A DNA stretch of 6,575 nt from a bacterium (GTDB taxonomy: Bacteria > Ratteibacteria > UBA8468). How positions within the stretch are numbered: position 1 is the stretch's first letter; each line of letters opens with the position of its first letter. The notes under the pieces are model-generated. The model was given only the letters and a program-made list of their open reading frames with translations. It was not told the origin of the DNA and did no database searches. Location of the stretch: the NCBI GenBank assembly GCA_030637775.1, contig DAOWFY010000055.1:1-6575 (forward strand), read 5' to 3'. Positions 1 to 5,883 of the stretch are shown here, piece by piece. The translations under genes and the position numbers were made by a program.

Positions 1-164
1 ACAGAGTCTCCTATCCCGACGAAAGGTTGGTTGATTGCTCCCGTATGTTGAAGAAGGGGGATGATAACTTTCTGGGGTATAGGTAGATTTTTGATGGGTG
101 AGTTTTTTGAGAGGTATTTAAAATTAGGGGGGTGAACTCCTCCCCTAAATCTTTGAAATGCCAT
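1..164 (-). CDS. rnfC: RnfC, electron transport complex subunit C (5' end only, cut by the left edge)
   Basis: Partial gene: the ATG is complementary to 162-164, and 54 codons are visible before the edge. RnfC is the peripheral iron-sulfur, NADH-interacting subunit of the membrane Rnf complex, which couples ferredoxin:NAD+ electron transfer to Na+ or H+ translocation. The visible N-terminus starts MAFQRFRGGVHPP, containing the family's GG(I/V)HPP signature. It continues with NLPIPQKVIIPLLQH and TGAINQPFV..GD, which match the conserved RnfC stretch usually reading P.P..VVIPL.QHIGAPA.PVV..GD. The SLBB, nucleotide-binding and 4Fe-4S domains lie outside the window. The gene begins 3 bases after the apgM stop, with a GGAG ribosome-binding site inside the apgM end, so the two are cotranscribed. 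In most rnf clusters rnfC comes first, so rnfDGEAB would be expected further left; that is inference. NqrA is the nearest alternative but lacks the GGVHPP start. Confidence 0.88.
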   Translation of the reverse strand, partial: MAFQRFRGGVHPPNFKYLSKNSPIKNLPIPQKVIIPLLQHTGAINQPFVGIGDS

Positions 165-167
165 TTT

Positions 168-1370
168 TCAGGCTCCAAATTTCTTCAGGCGAAGAGCATT
201 TGCCAGCATCAGAGCCATTGCTTCGGTAGCGGGAAATTTGCCTAAACTTCCCTGGCAGCAGGCTCTCTCTGAAAAACAAGGGAGGTTATCCGGTAAACAA
301 TTTTTGGAAATGAGGAGGAAAGGGCTGGGATGCCAGGAATGGGATTTAAGAAGAGAGGGGGTAGAATGGTCAGCAGTCACGACAAAAACATCCGGTTTCA
401 GAGCTTCTATCTCCGGGATAAAGGTATCCACCTCTTCAACGATAGAGACCTTTTTCTCAAAAGCGCCATCCTCCCCAAAACTGTCACTCTTCTTAATATG
501 AATGTAGAAAAAATCGTAATTTTGAAAATTCTCTTTTAAGGCTTTAATTTCATCTTTGATCCTCTCTCCGGTAGAGAGAATATCCATTCCCACGAGCCTT
601 GCCAATCCACGATACATTGGATAGGTGGCGATACAGGCACTATGTAGGAGATACTTTTCTTGGAAGGAAGGAAGATGAGGAATTTTTGCGATTCCCCGCA
701 GAAGAATGGTATTAGCAGGAATTTTTCCTTTTAAAACTTCATTTATTTTTTTGGTAAGTTTATTGATGGAATTGGCCGTTTGAGTTGCCTCTTTTGTTAA
801 AGGAATTGCCTCTTTTATTTTCTCTCCTTCTTTCTGGGGGTCGGTATCGGAAATTCCCTCTGCTAAATCTTTACCTTTAAGGAGAAGAGCGCAGCGATGC
901 TCTTTTACGGGTTTAAAGAATACTTTAATGTCTCCTAAAGAAGGGATCTTTTTTTGTAAAAGATCGCAGAGTTCTTTATTTCTTTCCGTACTGATTCTTC
1001 CCGCACGCCGATCGAGAATTATTCCCTTCTTGTCCATTTGGGCAAAATTCCCTCTGGCGGCAAGCTCGGTAGATTCTAATTTCAATCCAATCCCTAAAGC
1101 CTCCAGGACCCCTCTTCCAATCAGATATTTTATTGGGTCATAACCAAAGAGGGACAAATGTGCAGGACCGGAGCCGGGAGTGATGCCAGAAGCAACTGCT
1201 TCACTTAAACCGCAACTTCCGATAGAGGCTAACCGGTCAAGGTTTGGGGTTTTGGCCGCTTCCAATTCCGTTTTTCCTTTAATCGGGAGCCCTCCCAGAC
1301 CATCAATAACTAAAAGCACAATCTTGGAATTATTTTTCTGAATCAAATCTTTGAGAATGGAGTTTTTCAT
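168..1370 (-). CDS. apgM: 2,3-bisphosphoglycerate-independent phosphoglycerate mutase, archaeal type (ApgM)
   Basis: This enzyme interconverts 3-phosphoglycerate and 2-phosphoglycerate in glycolysis and gluconeogenesis without a bisphosphoglycerate cofactor. It belongs to the metal-dependent alkaline phosphatase superfamily and acts in the cytoplasm. At 400 residues it is full length and, from memory, resembles the Thermotoga ApgM end to end, including the closing L.KFGA. The metal-binding Asp is D23 in LVIDGLGG. The phosphorylated Ser is S67 in TPGSGPAHLSLFGYDP. The LIGRGVLEALGIG and LDRRAGR motifs follow, then IATYPMYRGLARLVGM. The second metal site is ADHSTP (D334, H335) with H347 in SHSWHP. 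No key residue appears to be missing. It is the first gene of a minus-strand unit that continues into rnfC. It has no clear Shine-Dalgarno sequence; the bases before its ATG are an A/T-rich run. Confidence 0.96.
   Translation of the reverse strand: MKNSILKDLIQKNNSKIVLLVIDGLGGLPIKGKTELEAAKTPNLDRLASIGSCGLSEAVASGITPGSGPAHLSLFGYDPIKYLIGRGVLEALGIGLKLESTELAARGNFAQMDKKGIILDRRAGRISTERNKELCDLLQKKIPSLGDIKVFFKPVKEHRCALLLKGKDLAEGISDTDPQKEGEKIKEAIPLTKEATQTANSINKLTKKINEVLKGKIPANTILLRGIAKIPHLPSFQEKYLLHSACIATYPMYRGLARLVGMDILSTGERIKDEIKALKENFQNYDFFYIHIKKSDSFGEDGAFEKKVSIVEEVDTFIPEIEALKPDVFVVTADHSTPSLLKSHSWHPSPFLLISKNCLPDNLPCFSERACCQGSLGKFPATEAMALMLANALRLKKFGA
173..176 (-). promoter_or_regulatory. Ribosome-binding site of rnfC
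   Basis: The minus strand reads GGAG here, 8 bases before the rnfC ATG and inside the last codons of apgM. It supports the ATG complementary to 162-164 as the true rnfC start and implies translation coupled to apgM. Confidence 0.6.
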
Positions 1371-1373
1371 TTT

Positions 1374-1402
1374 TTGCTATTTAAGTTTTTATAGTTTATA
1401 AT
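1374..1402 (+). promoter_or_regulatory. Putative sigma70-type promoter for the rsmI unit
   Basis: TTGCTA (1374-1379, four of six -35 matches) and a perfect TATAAT (1397-1402) are separated by the optimal 17 bases. The expected transcription start near 1409 leaves about 12 bases of leader before the rsmI ATG. That leader is A-rich and has no Shine-Dalgarno, so initiation would be leaderless-like or through an unstructured leader. It is the only non-coding gap upstream of rsmI. AT richness makes chance matches easy. Confidence 0.5.
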
Positions 1403-1421
1403 TTAAATCCAAAAAAGTCAA
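1393..1421 (-). promoter_or_regulatory. Putative sigma70-type promoter for apgM-rnfC
   Basis: On the minus strand, TTGACT (1421-1416, five of six matches to TTGACA) is followed after 17 bases by TAAACT (1398-1393). An overlapping TATAAA (1400-1395) is a better -10 but at 15-base spacing. Transcription would start roughly 15 bases before the apgM ATG, giving a very short leader without a Shine-Dalgarno. The -35 overlaps the first base of rsmI, and the -10 shares its bases with the opposing rsmI promoter. This is a sequence-only call in very AT-rich DNA. Confidence 0.45.
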
Positions 1422-2092
1422 TGCTATATGTAGTAGCCACCCCGATTGGAAATTTAGAGGATATTACCTTAAGAGCGTTAAAGGTACTGAAAGAGGTGGA
1501 TCTTATTGCTGCCGAAGATACCAGGGAGACAAGAAAACTCCTCTTTAAATATAACGTCAAAAGACCTCTGATCAGTTACTATCGGGATAATGAAAGGGAA
1601 AGAGCAAATAAACTTCTTAAATTGCTTAAAGAGGGTAAAAAAATTGCTTTGGTTTCTGACCGGGGAACGCCAGGAATCTCTGATCCTGCCTACCTCTTAG
1701 TAAAGTTGGCCAGAGAGGTGGGGATTCCGGTTGTTCCTATTCCTGGTGCCTGCGGTATTGTCGCCGCTTTATCGGTTTGCGGACTTCCCACTACAAACTT
1801 CACCTTTCTTGGATTTTTGCCAAGGAAAAGGGGAAAAAGGAGAAAGCTTCTTGAGGAACTTTCTCGACGTTCCGAGACACTTGTTTTCTATGAATCACCA
1901 TATCGGATTCTTTCTCTTCTCAAAGAACTCCGGGAAATTTTTGGAGAAAGAAGAGTGACTATCTGCAGAGAACTAACGAAGAAATTTGAGGAGGTTATTT
2001 GTGGCTCTATCTCAGAATTGAGTGATATTTTCCAGGAGAAAAGGCCGAGGGGAGAGTTTATCATTATTGTGGAGAAATGCTTAGATTCTTAA
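1421..2092 (+). CDS. rsmI: 16S rRNA (cytidine1402-2'-O)-methyltransferase RsmI, short form
   Basis: RsmI uses S-adenosylmethionine to methylate the ribose 2'-OH of C1402 in 16S rRNA, in the P-site decoding region. It is a tetrapyrrole-methylase-fold (SPOUT-unrelated) enzyme. The N-terminus LYVVATPIGNLEDITLRAL is the family hallmark. It is followed by AAEDTRETRKLL, the SAM-binding loop VSDRGTPGISDPAY (usually SDAGTP.ISDPG), PIPGACG, FLGFLPRK, FYESPYR and CRELTKKFEE, and it closes with GEFIIIVEK. At 223 residues it contains the whole catalytic domain but lacks the extra C-terminal helical domain that brings E. coli RsmI to about 286 residues. The ATG is chosen because the family motif begins at once. 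It overlaps the next gene by 16 bases, so the two are translationally coupled. Confidence 0.95.
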   Translation: MLYVVATPIGNLEDITLRALKVLKEVDLIAAEDTRETRKLLFKYNVKRPLISYYRDNERERANKLLKLLKEGKKIALVSDRGTPGISDPAYLLVKLAREVGIPVVPIPGACGIVAALSVCGLPTTNFTFLGFLPRKRGKRRKLLEELSRRSETLVFYESPYRILSLLKELREIFGERRVTICRELTKKFEEVICGSISELSDIFQEKRPRGEFIIIVEKCLDS

Positions 2093-2790
2093 GAAAAAAG
2101 AAGAATTTAAAGCGAGTTTACTGGATTTTGGCCATCTTGATTATACCGAGTTTCATCTGGTGGGGTGTAGGTGGTAGCATCGGTAGACAGGAAAGAGGGT
2201 TGGTCGCGAAGGTAAACAGGACTCCAATTACGAAAAGAGATTACTATACTACTTTAGAGAGGTTAAATCGTAATTATCGAGTTCTTCTTGGCGATAAATT
2301 TTCTGAGGAGATGGCGAAGAAACTAAATTTAGAAAAAAAGGCTTTGGATATGCTTATTAGGGAAAAGCTTCTTTCTCAGGAGATAAGGAGACAGAAAATC
2401 CGGGTGAAGGATAGCGAGGTCTCAACCCAGATTAAGAGGGATCCTACCTTCCTGGATAAGGAGGGCAAATTTGACGCGGAGAAATTCAGGAGGATCGTAG
2501 AAAGGATTCCGGCTAACGAATTGAGGCAAGTGGAAGAGGAAGTGAAGAAATCTTTGCTCTTGCAAAAATTGGAAGAAAGGGTTCTTTCCTCTCTTAATAT
2601 TGAAGTTACCGATAAAGAAATCACCGATTATAGAAAAGCAAATAAGGTTGAGAAGAAAGTGGATGAAAAAATTATTCGCCAGATTCTCCTTTTTCAAAAG
2701 AGCCAAAAGGCTCTTGATGAGTGGTATAAAAATCTGAAGGCGGAGGCAAAGATAAAGGTATGGCTATCTGAGGAGGGAGAAGGTGGCTGA
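2077..2790 (+). CDS. Membrane-anchored SurA-N/PpiD-like protein lacking a parvulin domain
   Basis: Probably a periplasmic or extracytoplasmic chaperone-like protein tethered to the inner membrane. The basic N-terminus LRFLRKKKNLKR precedes one hydrophobic segment (about residues 15-33), predicting an N-in signal anchor. Residues about 42-180 resemble the SurA_N_3 region of PpiD: LVAKVNRTPITKRDY, then LDMLIREKLLSQE, then DPTFLDKEGKFDAEKFRRI. In PpiD and PrsA relatives a parvulin peptidyl-prolyl isomerase domain follows. Here the chain passes after about residue 190 straight to a terminal helix, QKALDEWYKNLKAEAKIKV, like the tail of full-length relatives. No isomerase domain is present, so catalysis is unlikely and client holding is inferred. 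The GGAG before the ATG is only 2 bases away, so translation probably depends on coupling to rsmI. The end overlaps the next gene by 8 bases. Confidence 0.78.
   Translation: MLRFLRKKKNLKRVYWILAILIIPSFIWWGVGGSIGRQERGLVAKVNRTPITKRDYYTTLERLNRNYRVLLGDKFSEEMAKKLNLEKKALDMLIREKLLSQEIRRQKIRVKDSEVSTQIKRDPTFLDKEGKFDAEKFRRIVERIPANELRQVEEEVKKSLLLQKLEERVLSSLNIEVTDKEITDYRKANKVEKKVDEKIIRQILLFQKSQKALDEWYKNLKAEAKIKVWLSEEGEGG
2771..2776 (+). promoter_or_regulatory. Ribosome-binding site that fixes the GTG start of the DUF1015 gene
   Basis: AGGAGG sits 6 bases upstream of the GTG at 2783, within the last codons of the SurA-like gene. This strong site at ideal spacing is the main reason for taking the GTG as the start; the protein then opens with AEIAPFKGI, the usual beginning of the family. 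Confidence 0.75.
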
Positions 2791-4003
2791 AATTGCTCCC
2801 TTTAAGGGAATCTTTTATAACACTAAAATTATTAATTTAAAGGATGTAGTTACTCCTCCCTATGATGTTATCAGCCTTTCGCAGAGAGAGAGGTTTTATC
2901 AAAAGAGCCCCTACAATATTATCCGCATTATCCTCGGGAAAGAAAAGAATAAGTACATCCAGGCAAGGAGATGCTTTATTGCCTGGCAGAGAGATAGAAT
3001 CCTCTGTCAGGACAAGAATGAAGCAATTTATCTCTACCAACAGAGATTTAGAATAAAAGGAGAGAGAAAAGAGCGCTTTGCTTTTTTGGCACTTCTAAAA
3101 CTGGAAAACTTAAAAACCGGTTCCATCCTTCCTCATGAAAGGACATTTCTTCAATGTAGAAAGGACCGGTATAAACTTCTTGCACGTTGCCTGGCAAATT
3201 TTTCTCCAATTTTCTTACTTTACCAGGATCCAGAAAAGAGGATTGAAACTGAATTAAAAAAGGAAACTAAAAAGATTTCCCTTCTTGAGTTTAAGGATGG
3301 AGAGGAAGTTACCCACAAGATCTGGCGCCTGACCGAAAAGAACAAAATAAGAAAATTAATTTCCTTAATGAACCGCGAGAAAATCTATATTGCCGATGGG
3401 CACCATCGGTATTTAAGTGCTCTTCTTTTTCATCAAAGGAATCAAAAAAGGAGTTCTTCCTTTGTCCTTGCCTATTTTACCAACATATTTTCACCTTCCC
3501 TCTCTATTCTTCCTGTCCATCGGCTTATTATTCCCGGGAAGAGAAATTTCGGAGAGATAAGAGCAGAAATGGGAAAGTTTTTTGAAATAAAGAAAGCAAG
3601 CAAGGAAATGATGTTTAAGCAACTGCAATCCTCTTCTCCTCGACACAGTTTTGGGCTCTATTTAGGAGAGAGAAAATTCTTTCTTCTTATCCTCAAGGAT
3701 GAGAAGGTTATCGAAAACTTTATTAGCAAAGAAAAAGCAACTAAATATTTGGATGTTGCAATTGCCCATAAACTTTTGATTGAGCATCTTTTTAAAAGCA
3801 ATGAAATTCTTTACTCTAAGGACGAGGAACTTCTTATTAAAAGAGTTGATCAGGAAAAGGGAAAGAGCGTTGCTGTTTTTCTTAATTCCGTCAAGAGCGC
3901 TGAGTTGATAGATGTCTGTGGGAGAAGGAAGATTCTTCCTCCTAAATCAACTTACTTTTACCCAAAGATTCCCGCCGGCCTCCTTATCTATCGGTTTGAC
4001 TAA
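2783..4003 (+). CDS. DUF1015 family protein of unknown function
   Basis: A 406-residue cytoplasmic protein that matches the DUF1015 family (COG4198) over its whole length. Conserved blocks are AEIAPFKGI at the start, DVVTPPYDVIS (residues 21-31), LPHERT (116-121) and the central IADGHHRYLSAL (about 203-214). The function has not been established as far as I know. The DGHHR block resembles the ADP/ATP-handling motif of ParB/sulfiredoxin-fold kinases such as the free-serine kinase SerK, and I recall DUF1015 genes lying beside serine-biosynthesis genes in some bacteria. Both points are weak leads, and no serine gene is visible here. It starts at GTG, overlaps the SurA-like gene by 8 bases and is the last gene before a new promoter. 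It ends with tandem TAA TAA stops. There are no membrane segments. Confidence 0.9.
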   Translation: MAEIAPFKGIFYNTKIINLKDVVTPPYDVISLSQRERFYQKSPYNIIRIILGKEKNKYIQARRCFIAWQRDRILCQDKNEAIYLYQQRFRIKGERKERFAFLALLKLENLKTGSILPHERTFLQCRKDRYKLLARCLANFSPIFLLYQDPEKRIETELKKETKKISLLEFKDGEEVTHKIWRLTEKNKIRKLISLMNREKIYIADGHHRYLSALLFHQRNQKRSSSFVLAYFTNIFSPSLSILPVHRLIIPGKRNFGEIRAEMGKFFEIKKASKEMMFKQLQSSSPRHSFGLYLGERKFFLLILKDEKVIENFISKEKATKYLDVAIAHKLLIEHLFKSNEILYSKDEELLIKRVDQEKGKSVAVFLNSVKSAELIDVCGRRKILPPKSTYFYPKIPAGLLIYRFD

Positions 4004-4024
4004 TAAAGAAAAATAGGGTAGAAT
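3996..4024 (+). promoter_or_regulatory. Strong putative promoter giving a leaderless gerMN transcript
   Basis: TTGACT (3996-4001) and TAGAAT (4019-4024) each match the sigma70 consensus at five of six positions and are exactly 17 bases apart. The -35 is built from the last Asp codon and stop of the DUF1015 gene. The -10 ends 7 bases before the ATG at 4032, so transcription should begin at or within a base of the start codon. No Shine-Dalgarno precedes that ATG, in line with a leaderless mRNA. This would start the gerMN-rpmE-prfA-prmC unit. Confidence 0.6.
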
Positions 4025-4031
4025 AAAAACT

Positions 4032-4565
4032 ATGAGCAGGGGAGAAAAGGCAATACTTGTTAGCAGTTTCCTTTTATTAATCATTCTTCTGGGAATTCTT
4101 TTGGTTTTACAGAAGGGATTATTTCCTCCCCAGAAAAGAACAGTCAATCTTTACTTTTCTGCCCATAAAAAAGGGACATATTATCTTCAACCTGTATCCA
4201 GGCAGATTGAGGCAAGGAAGAAATTTCCCGTAAGGAAAACCTTAAAGATGTTGTTTGCTGGTCCCGCTTCAGAGGAGAAAAGCCGTGGACTCTCTTCCAA
4301 CATTCCTCCCGGCACGAAACTGCTTAATCTAGAGATAAAGGACAACATCGCCTATCTTGATTTTCCTGAAGAGATAGAATCTGGAGGTGGTACAAGCAGT
4401 ATGGAGGGAAGATTACGAGAAATAGTTTATACAGCAACCCAATTCCCGGAGATAGAAAAGGTATGTTTTCTCATCAATGGCAAGAAGGTAGAGGTCTTTT
4501 CTGGCGAAGGAATTACCGAAGTGGAGAAACCTTTAGGACGAGAGGATTTATCCATCATTTATTAA
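4032..4565 (+). CDS. GerMN domain protein with N-terminal membrane anchor
   Basis: A 177-residue protein with one N-terminal hydrophobic segment (about residues 8-27) and a GerMN-type domain outside the membrane (about residues 38-160). GerMN is named for Bacillus spore protein GerM, but it also occurs in non-sporulating bacteria and in envelope lipoproteins, where it is thought to act at the cell wall. Matching blocks are [20 protein letters not shown], a [11 protein letters not shown] block, [43 protein letters not shown] and the closing PLGRED. There is no lipobox Cys after the hydrophobic segment, so it is a signal-anchor protein rather than a lipoprotein. Nothing else in the window points to sporulation. 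It appears to be transcribed from its own promoter, and its stop is 1 base before the rpmE ATG. Confidence 0.85.
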   Translation: MSRGEKAILVSSFLLLIILLGILLVLQKGLFPPQKRTVNLYFSAHKKGTYYLQPVSRQIEARKKFPVRKTLKMLFAGPASEEKSRGLSSNIPPGTKLLNLEIKDNIAYLDFPEEIESGGGTSSMEGRLREIVYTATQFPEIEKVCFLINGKKVEVFSGEGITEVEKPLGREDLSIIY

Positions 4566-4566
4566 G

Positions 4567-4770
4567 ATGAAGAAAAATATTCATCCCGATTATAAAGAGA
4601 CAACAATTACCTGTGCCTGCGGTAATGTCATTCATACCAGATCAACCAAACAGAATATAAGAGTGGAAATTTGTTCCGCTTGCCATCCCTTTTTTACCGG
4701 AAAAGAGAAGTTTGTTGACAGTGCGGGACGTGTGGAGAAGTTTAGAAAAAAATATGGAAAGAGCAAATAA
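4567..4770 (+). CDS. rpmE: 50S ribosomal protein L31, zinc-binding type
   Basis: L31 sits at the subunit interface on the 50S central protuberance. The 67 residues start MKKNIHPDY, the usual opening of the family, and carry four zinc-ligand cysteines: C16 and C18 (CAC) and C36 and C39 (CSAC), marking the zinc-containing form. The tail [13 protein letters not shown] is also typical. Length is normal. There is no convincing Shine-Dalgarno at usable distance; the ATG follows the gerMN stop by 1 base, so reinitiation is the likely mode. The end overlaps the release factor gene. The order rpmE-prfA-prmC is a widespread bacterial arrangement. Confidence 0.97.
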   Translation: MKKNIHPDYKETTITCACGNVIHTRSTKQNIRVEICSACHPFFTGKEKFVDSAGRVEKFRKKYGKSK

Positions 4771-5521
4771 TAGAGATAGCCGTAATGCCATTATCGAGAT
4801 TAGGGCAGGAGTGGGTGGAGAGGAGGCTGCCCTATTTGGAAAGGACCTCTTTCGAATGTATGCTAAGTACAGCGAGAAAAGAGGACATAAATTAGAGATT
4901 TTTAATACCTCTTTTTCGGCAAAGGGAGGTTTTAAGGAGATTGTCTTTTTAGTTAAGGGGATGGGCGCTTATCGTCAGTTTAAATATGAGGCTGGTATCC
5001 ATCGGGTACAACGAATCCCTAAAACTGAAAGCAGTGGTCGGATTCACACCTCAGCTGCCACGGTGGCGGTCTTTCCCGAGGTTGAGGAAAGAGAATTTAA
5101 AATTGATTCCAAGGATATCCGCATTGATACCTTCTGCTCCTCTGGTCATGGAGGCCAATCTGTAAATACCGCTTATTCTGCGGTAAGGATTACTCACTTA
5201 CCTTCCGGAATTGTTGTCAGTTGCCAGAACGAGAGAAGCCAACTTCAGAATAAACACCGGGCCCTGGTGGTCTTAAGAACAAGGTTGCAGGCAAAAAGGG
5301 AAGAGGAGGAAAGGGCAAAGGTATCTCAGGAGAGGAAATATCAGATTGGTAAGGGTGACCGTAGCGAGAAGATTCGTACCTACAATTTTCCTCAGAATCG
5401 GGTCACCGACCACAGGATTAGTCTTTCCTTACATAAATTAGATCGAATTCTCGCAGGAGATTTAGAGCCATTGGTACAAACCTTAAGAAAAAAACTTAGC
5501 AAGGAGGTGATAAAGGTATAA
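4754..5521 (+). CDS. prfA: Peptide chain release factor 1, lacking N-terminal domain 1
   Basis: RF1 reads UAA and UAG stop codons in the A site and triggers hydrolysis of peptidyl-tRNA. The PCRF-type core begins almost at once: [20 protein letters not shown] (residues 8-27), then [27 protein letters not shown] at 89-91 is the PxT stop-recognition tripeptide of RF1 (RF2 has SPF). The catalytic loop is [11 protein letters not shown], with GGQ at 133-135, followed by CQNERSQ and [13 protein letters not shown]. With 255 residues it is about 100 shorter than usual (E. coli GGQ lies at 233-235), and the whole missing part is N-terminal domain 1. The reading frame is closed upstream by a TAA at 4658-4660, and rpmE occupies that DNA, so no hidden N-terminus exists in this frame. 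In-frame TTG (4712) and GTG (4721) starts are possible but add at most 14 residues unlike the family. The ATG overlaps rpmE by 17 bases. Confidence 0.88.
   Translation: MERANNRDSRNAIIEIRAGVGGEEAALFGKDLFRMYAKYSEKRGHKLEIFNTSFSAKGGFKEIVFLVKGMGAYRQFKYEAGIHRVQRIPKTESSGRIHTSAATVAVFPEVEEREFKIDSKDIRIDTFCSSGHGGQSVNTAYSAVRITHLPSGIVVSCQNERSQLQNKHRALVVLRTRLQAKREEEERAKVSQERKYQIGKGDRSEKIRTYNFPQNRVTDHRISLSLHKLDRILAGDLEPLVQTLRKKLSKEVIKV
5501..5510 (+). promoter_or_regulatory. Consensus Shine-Dalgarno before the DUF4870 gene
   Basis: AAGGAGGTGA is a perfect ten-base complement of the usual 16S rRNA 3' tail. It lies 10 bases before the ATG at 5521, inside the last codons of prfA. It is the strongest ribosome-binding site in the window and suggests the small membrane protein is translated more than its neighbours. 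It also indicates that this organism's anti-Shine-Dalgarno is conventional. Confidence 0.8.
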
Positions 5522-5883
5522 TGGAGGAGAAGAAAAAGGAAAAACTTGATTTGGGATCAACCAGTTGTGGAATGAAGGCAGAATTGGCTGCTGCTCTTTC
5601 TTATGTTCTTGGTTTTGTCACCGGGATTATCTTCTTTATTATCGAGAAGAAAAATAAGTTTGTCCGCTTCCATGCGATGCAGTCGATCATTCTTTTTGCT
5701 TCCATCCTTGTACTGCAGGTTATCTTCATTCCGATTTTGTGGATTCCTGTCATTGGTTGGCTTCCCTTGATAGCCGGGTTTATTCTCTGGATTATCCTGT
5801 TGATTAAGGCATCCCAGGGTGTCTACTTTAAGCTACCCGGGATTGGGAATATTGCCGAGAAGAATGCCGCCGTCAAGCAGTAG
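5521..5883 (+). CDS. DUF4870/Tic20-like small membrane protein
   Basis: A 120-residue integral membrane protein of unknown function. A charged cytoplasmic-looking N-terminus ([15 protein letters not shown]) is followed by three predicted membrane segments at about residues 20-41, 53-74 and 76-97. Between the first two lies the block KNKFVRFHAMQSI, the hallmark of DUF4870 proteins, which are distantly related to the chloroplast Tic20 import component; that kinship does not establish a transport role. Length is normal for the family. The ATG overlaps the prfA stop by one base (TAATG) and has a perfect Shine-Dalgarno. The 3' end overlaps prmC by 20 bases, so it sits as an insert between two functionally linked genes. 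Confidence 0.82.
   Translation: MEEKKKEKLDLGSTSCGMKAELAAALSYVLGFVTGIIFFIIEKKNKFVRFHAMQSIILFASILVLQVIFIPILWIPVIGWLPLIAGFILWIILLIKASQGVYFKLPGIGNIAEKNAAVKQ

Noticed and set aside
124-148. A 9-base-pair GC-rich hairpin (TTAGGGG... pairing with ...CCCCTAA, 7-base loop) after the apgM stop, resembling a terminator on the minus strand.
   Set aside because: It lies inside rnfC codons for the conserved GGVHPPN block, and only four T residues follow the stem. The coding explanation is much stronger.
238-1143. Plus-strand open frames of 69-87 codons opposite apgM.
   Set aside because: They are antisense shadows of a clear full-length apgM and show no protein-like motifs or ribosome-binding sites.
2376-3056. 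Minus-strand and alternate-frame open stretches over the SurA-like and DUF1015 genes.
   Set aside because: Both host genes have family motifs throughout; the alternative frames have no recognisable content.
4032-4565. GerM similarity as a sign of spore formation.
   Set aside because: GerMN domains are common in non-sporulating bacteria, and no other sporulation gene is present.
4715-4720. A perfect -35 hexamer TTGACA near the end of rpmE, possibly a promoter for prfA.
   Set aside because: At 16-18 bases downstream the sequence is AAGTTT-like, with no acceptable -10 box.
1597-4770. The 15-base string GGAAAGAGCAAATAA occurs both in rsmI (near 1597) and at the rpmE/prfA junction (4756).
   Set aside because: Both copies lie in AT-rich coding DNA using common Lys, Glu, Arg and Asn codons. 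With no further flanking similarity this is best seen as coincidence.
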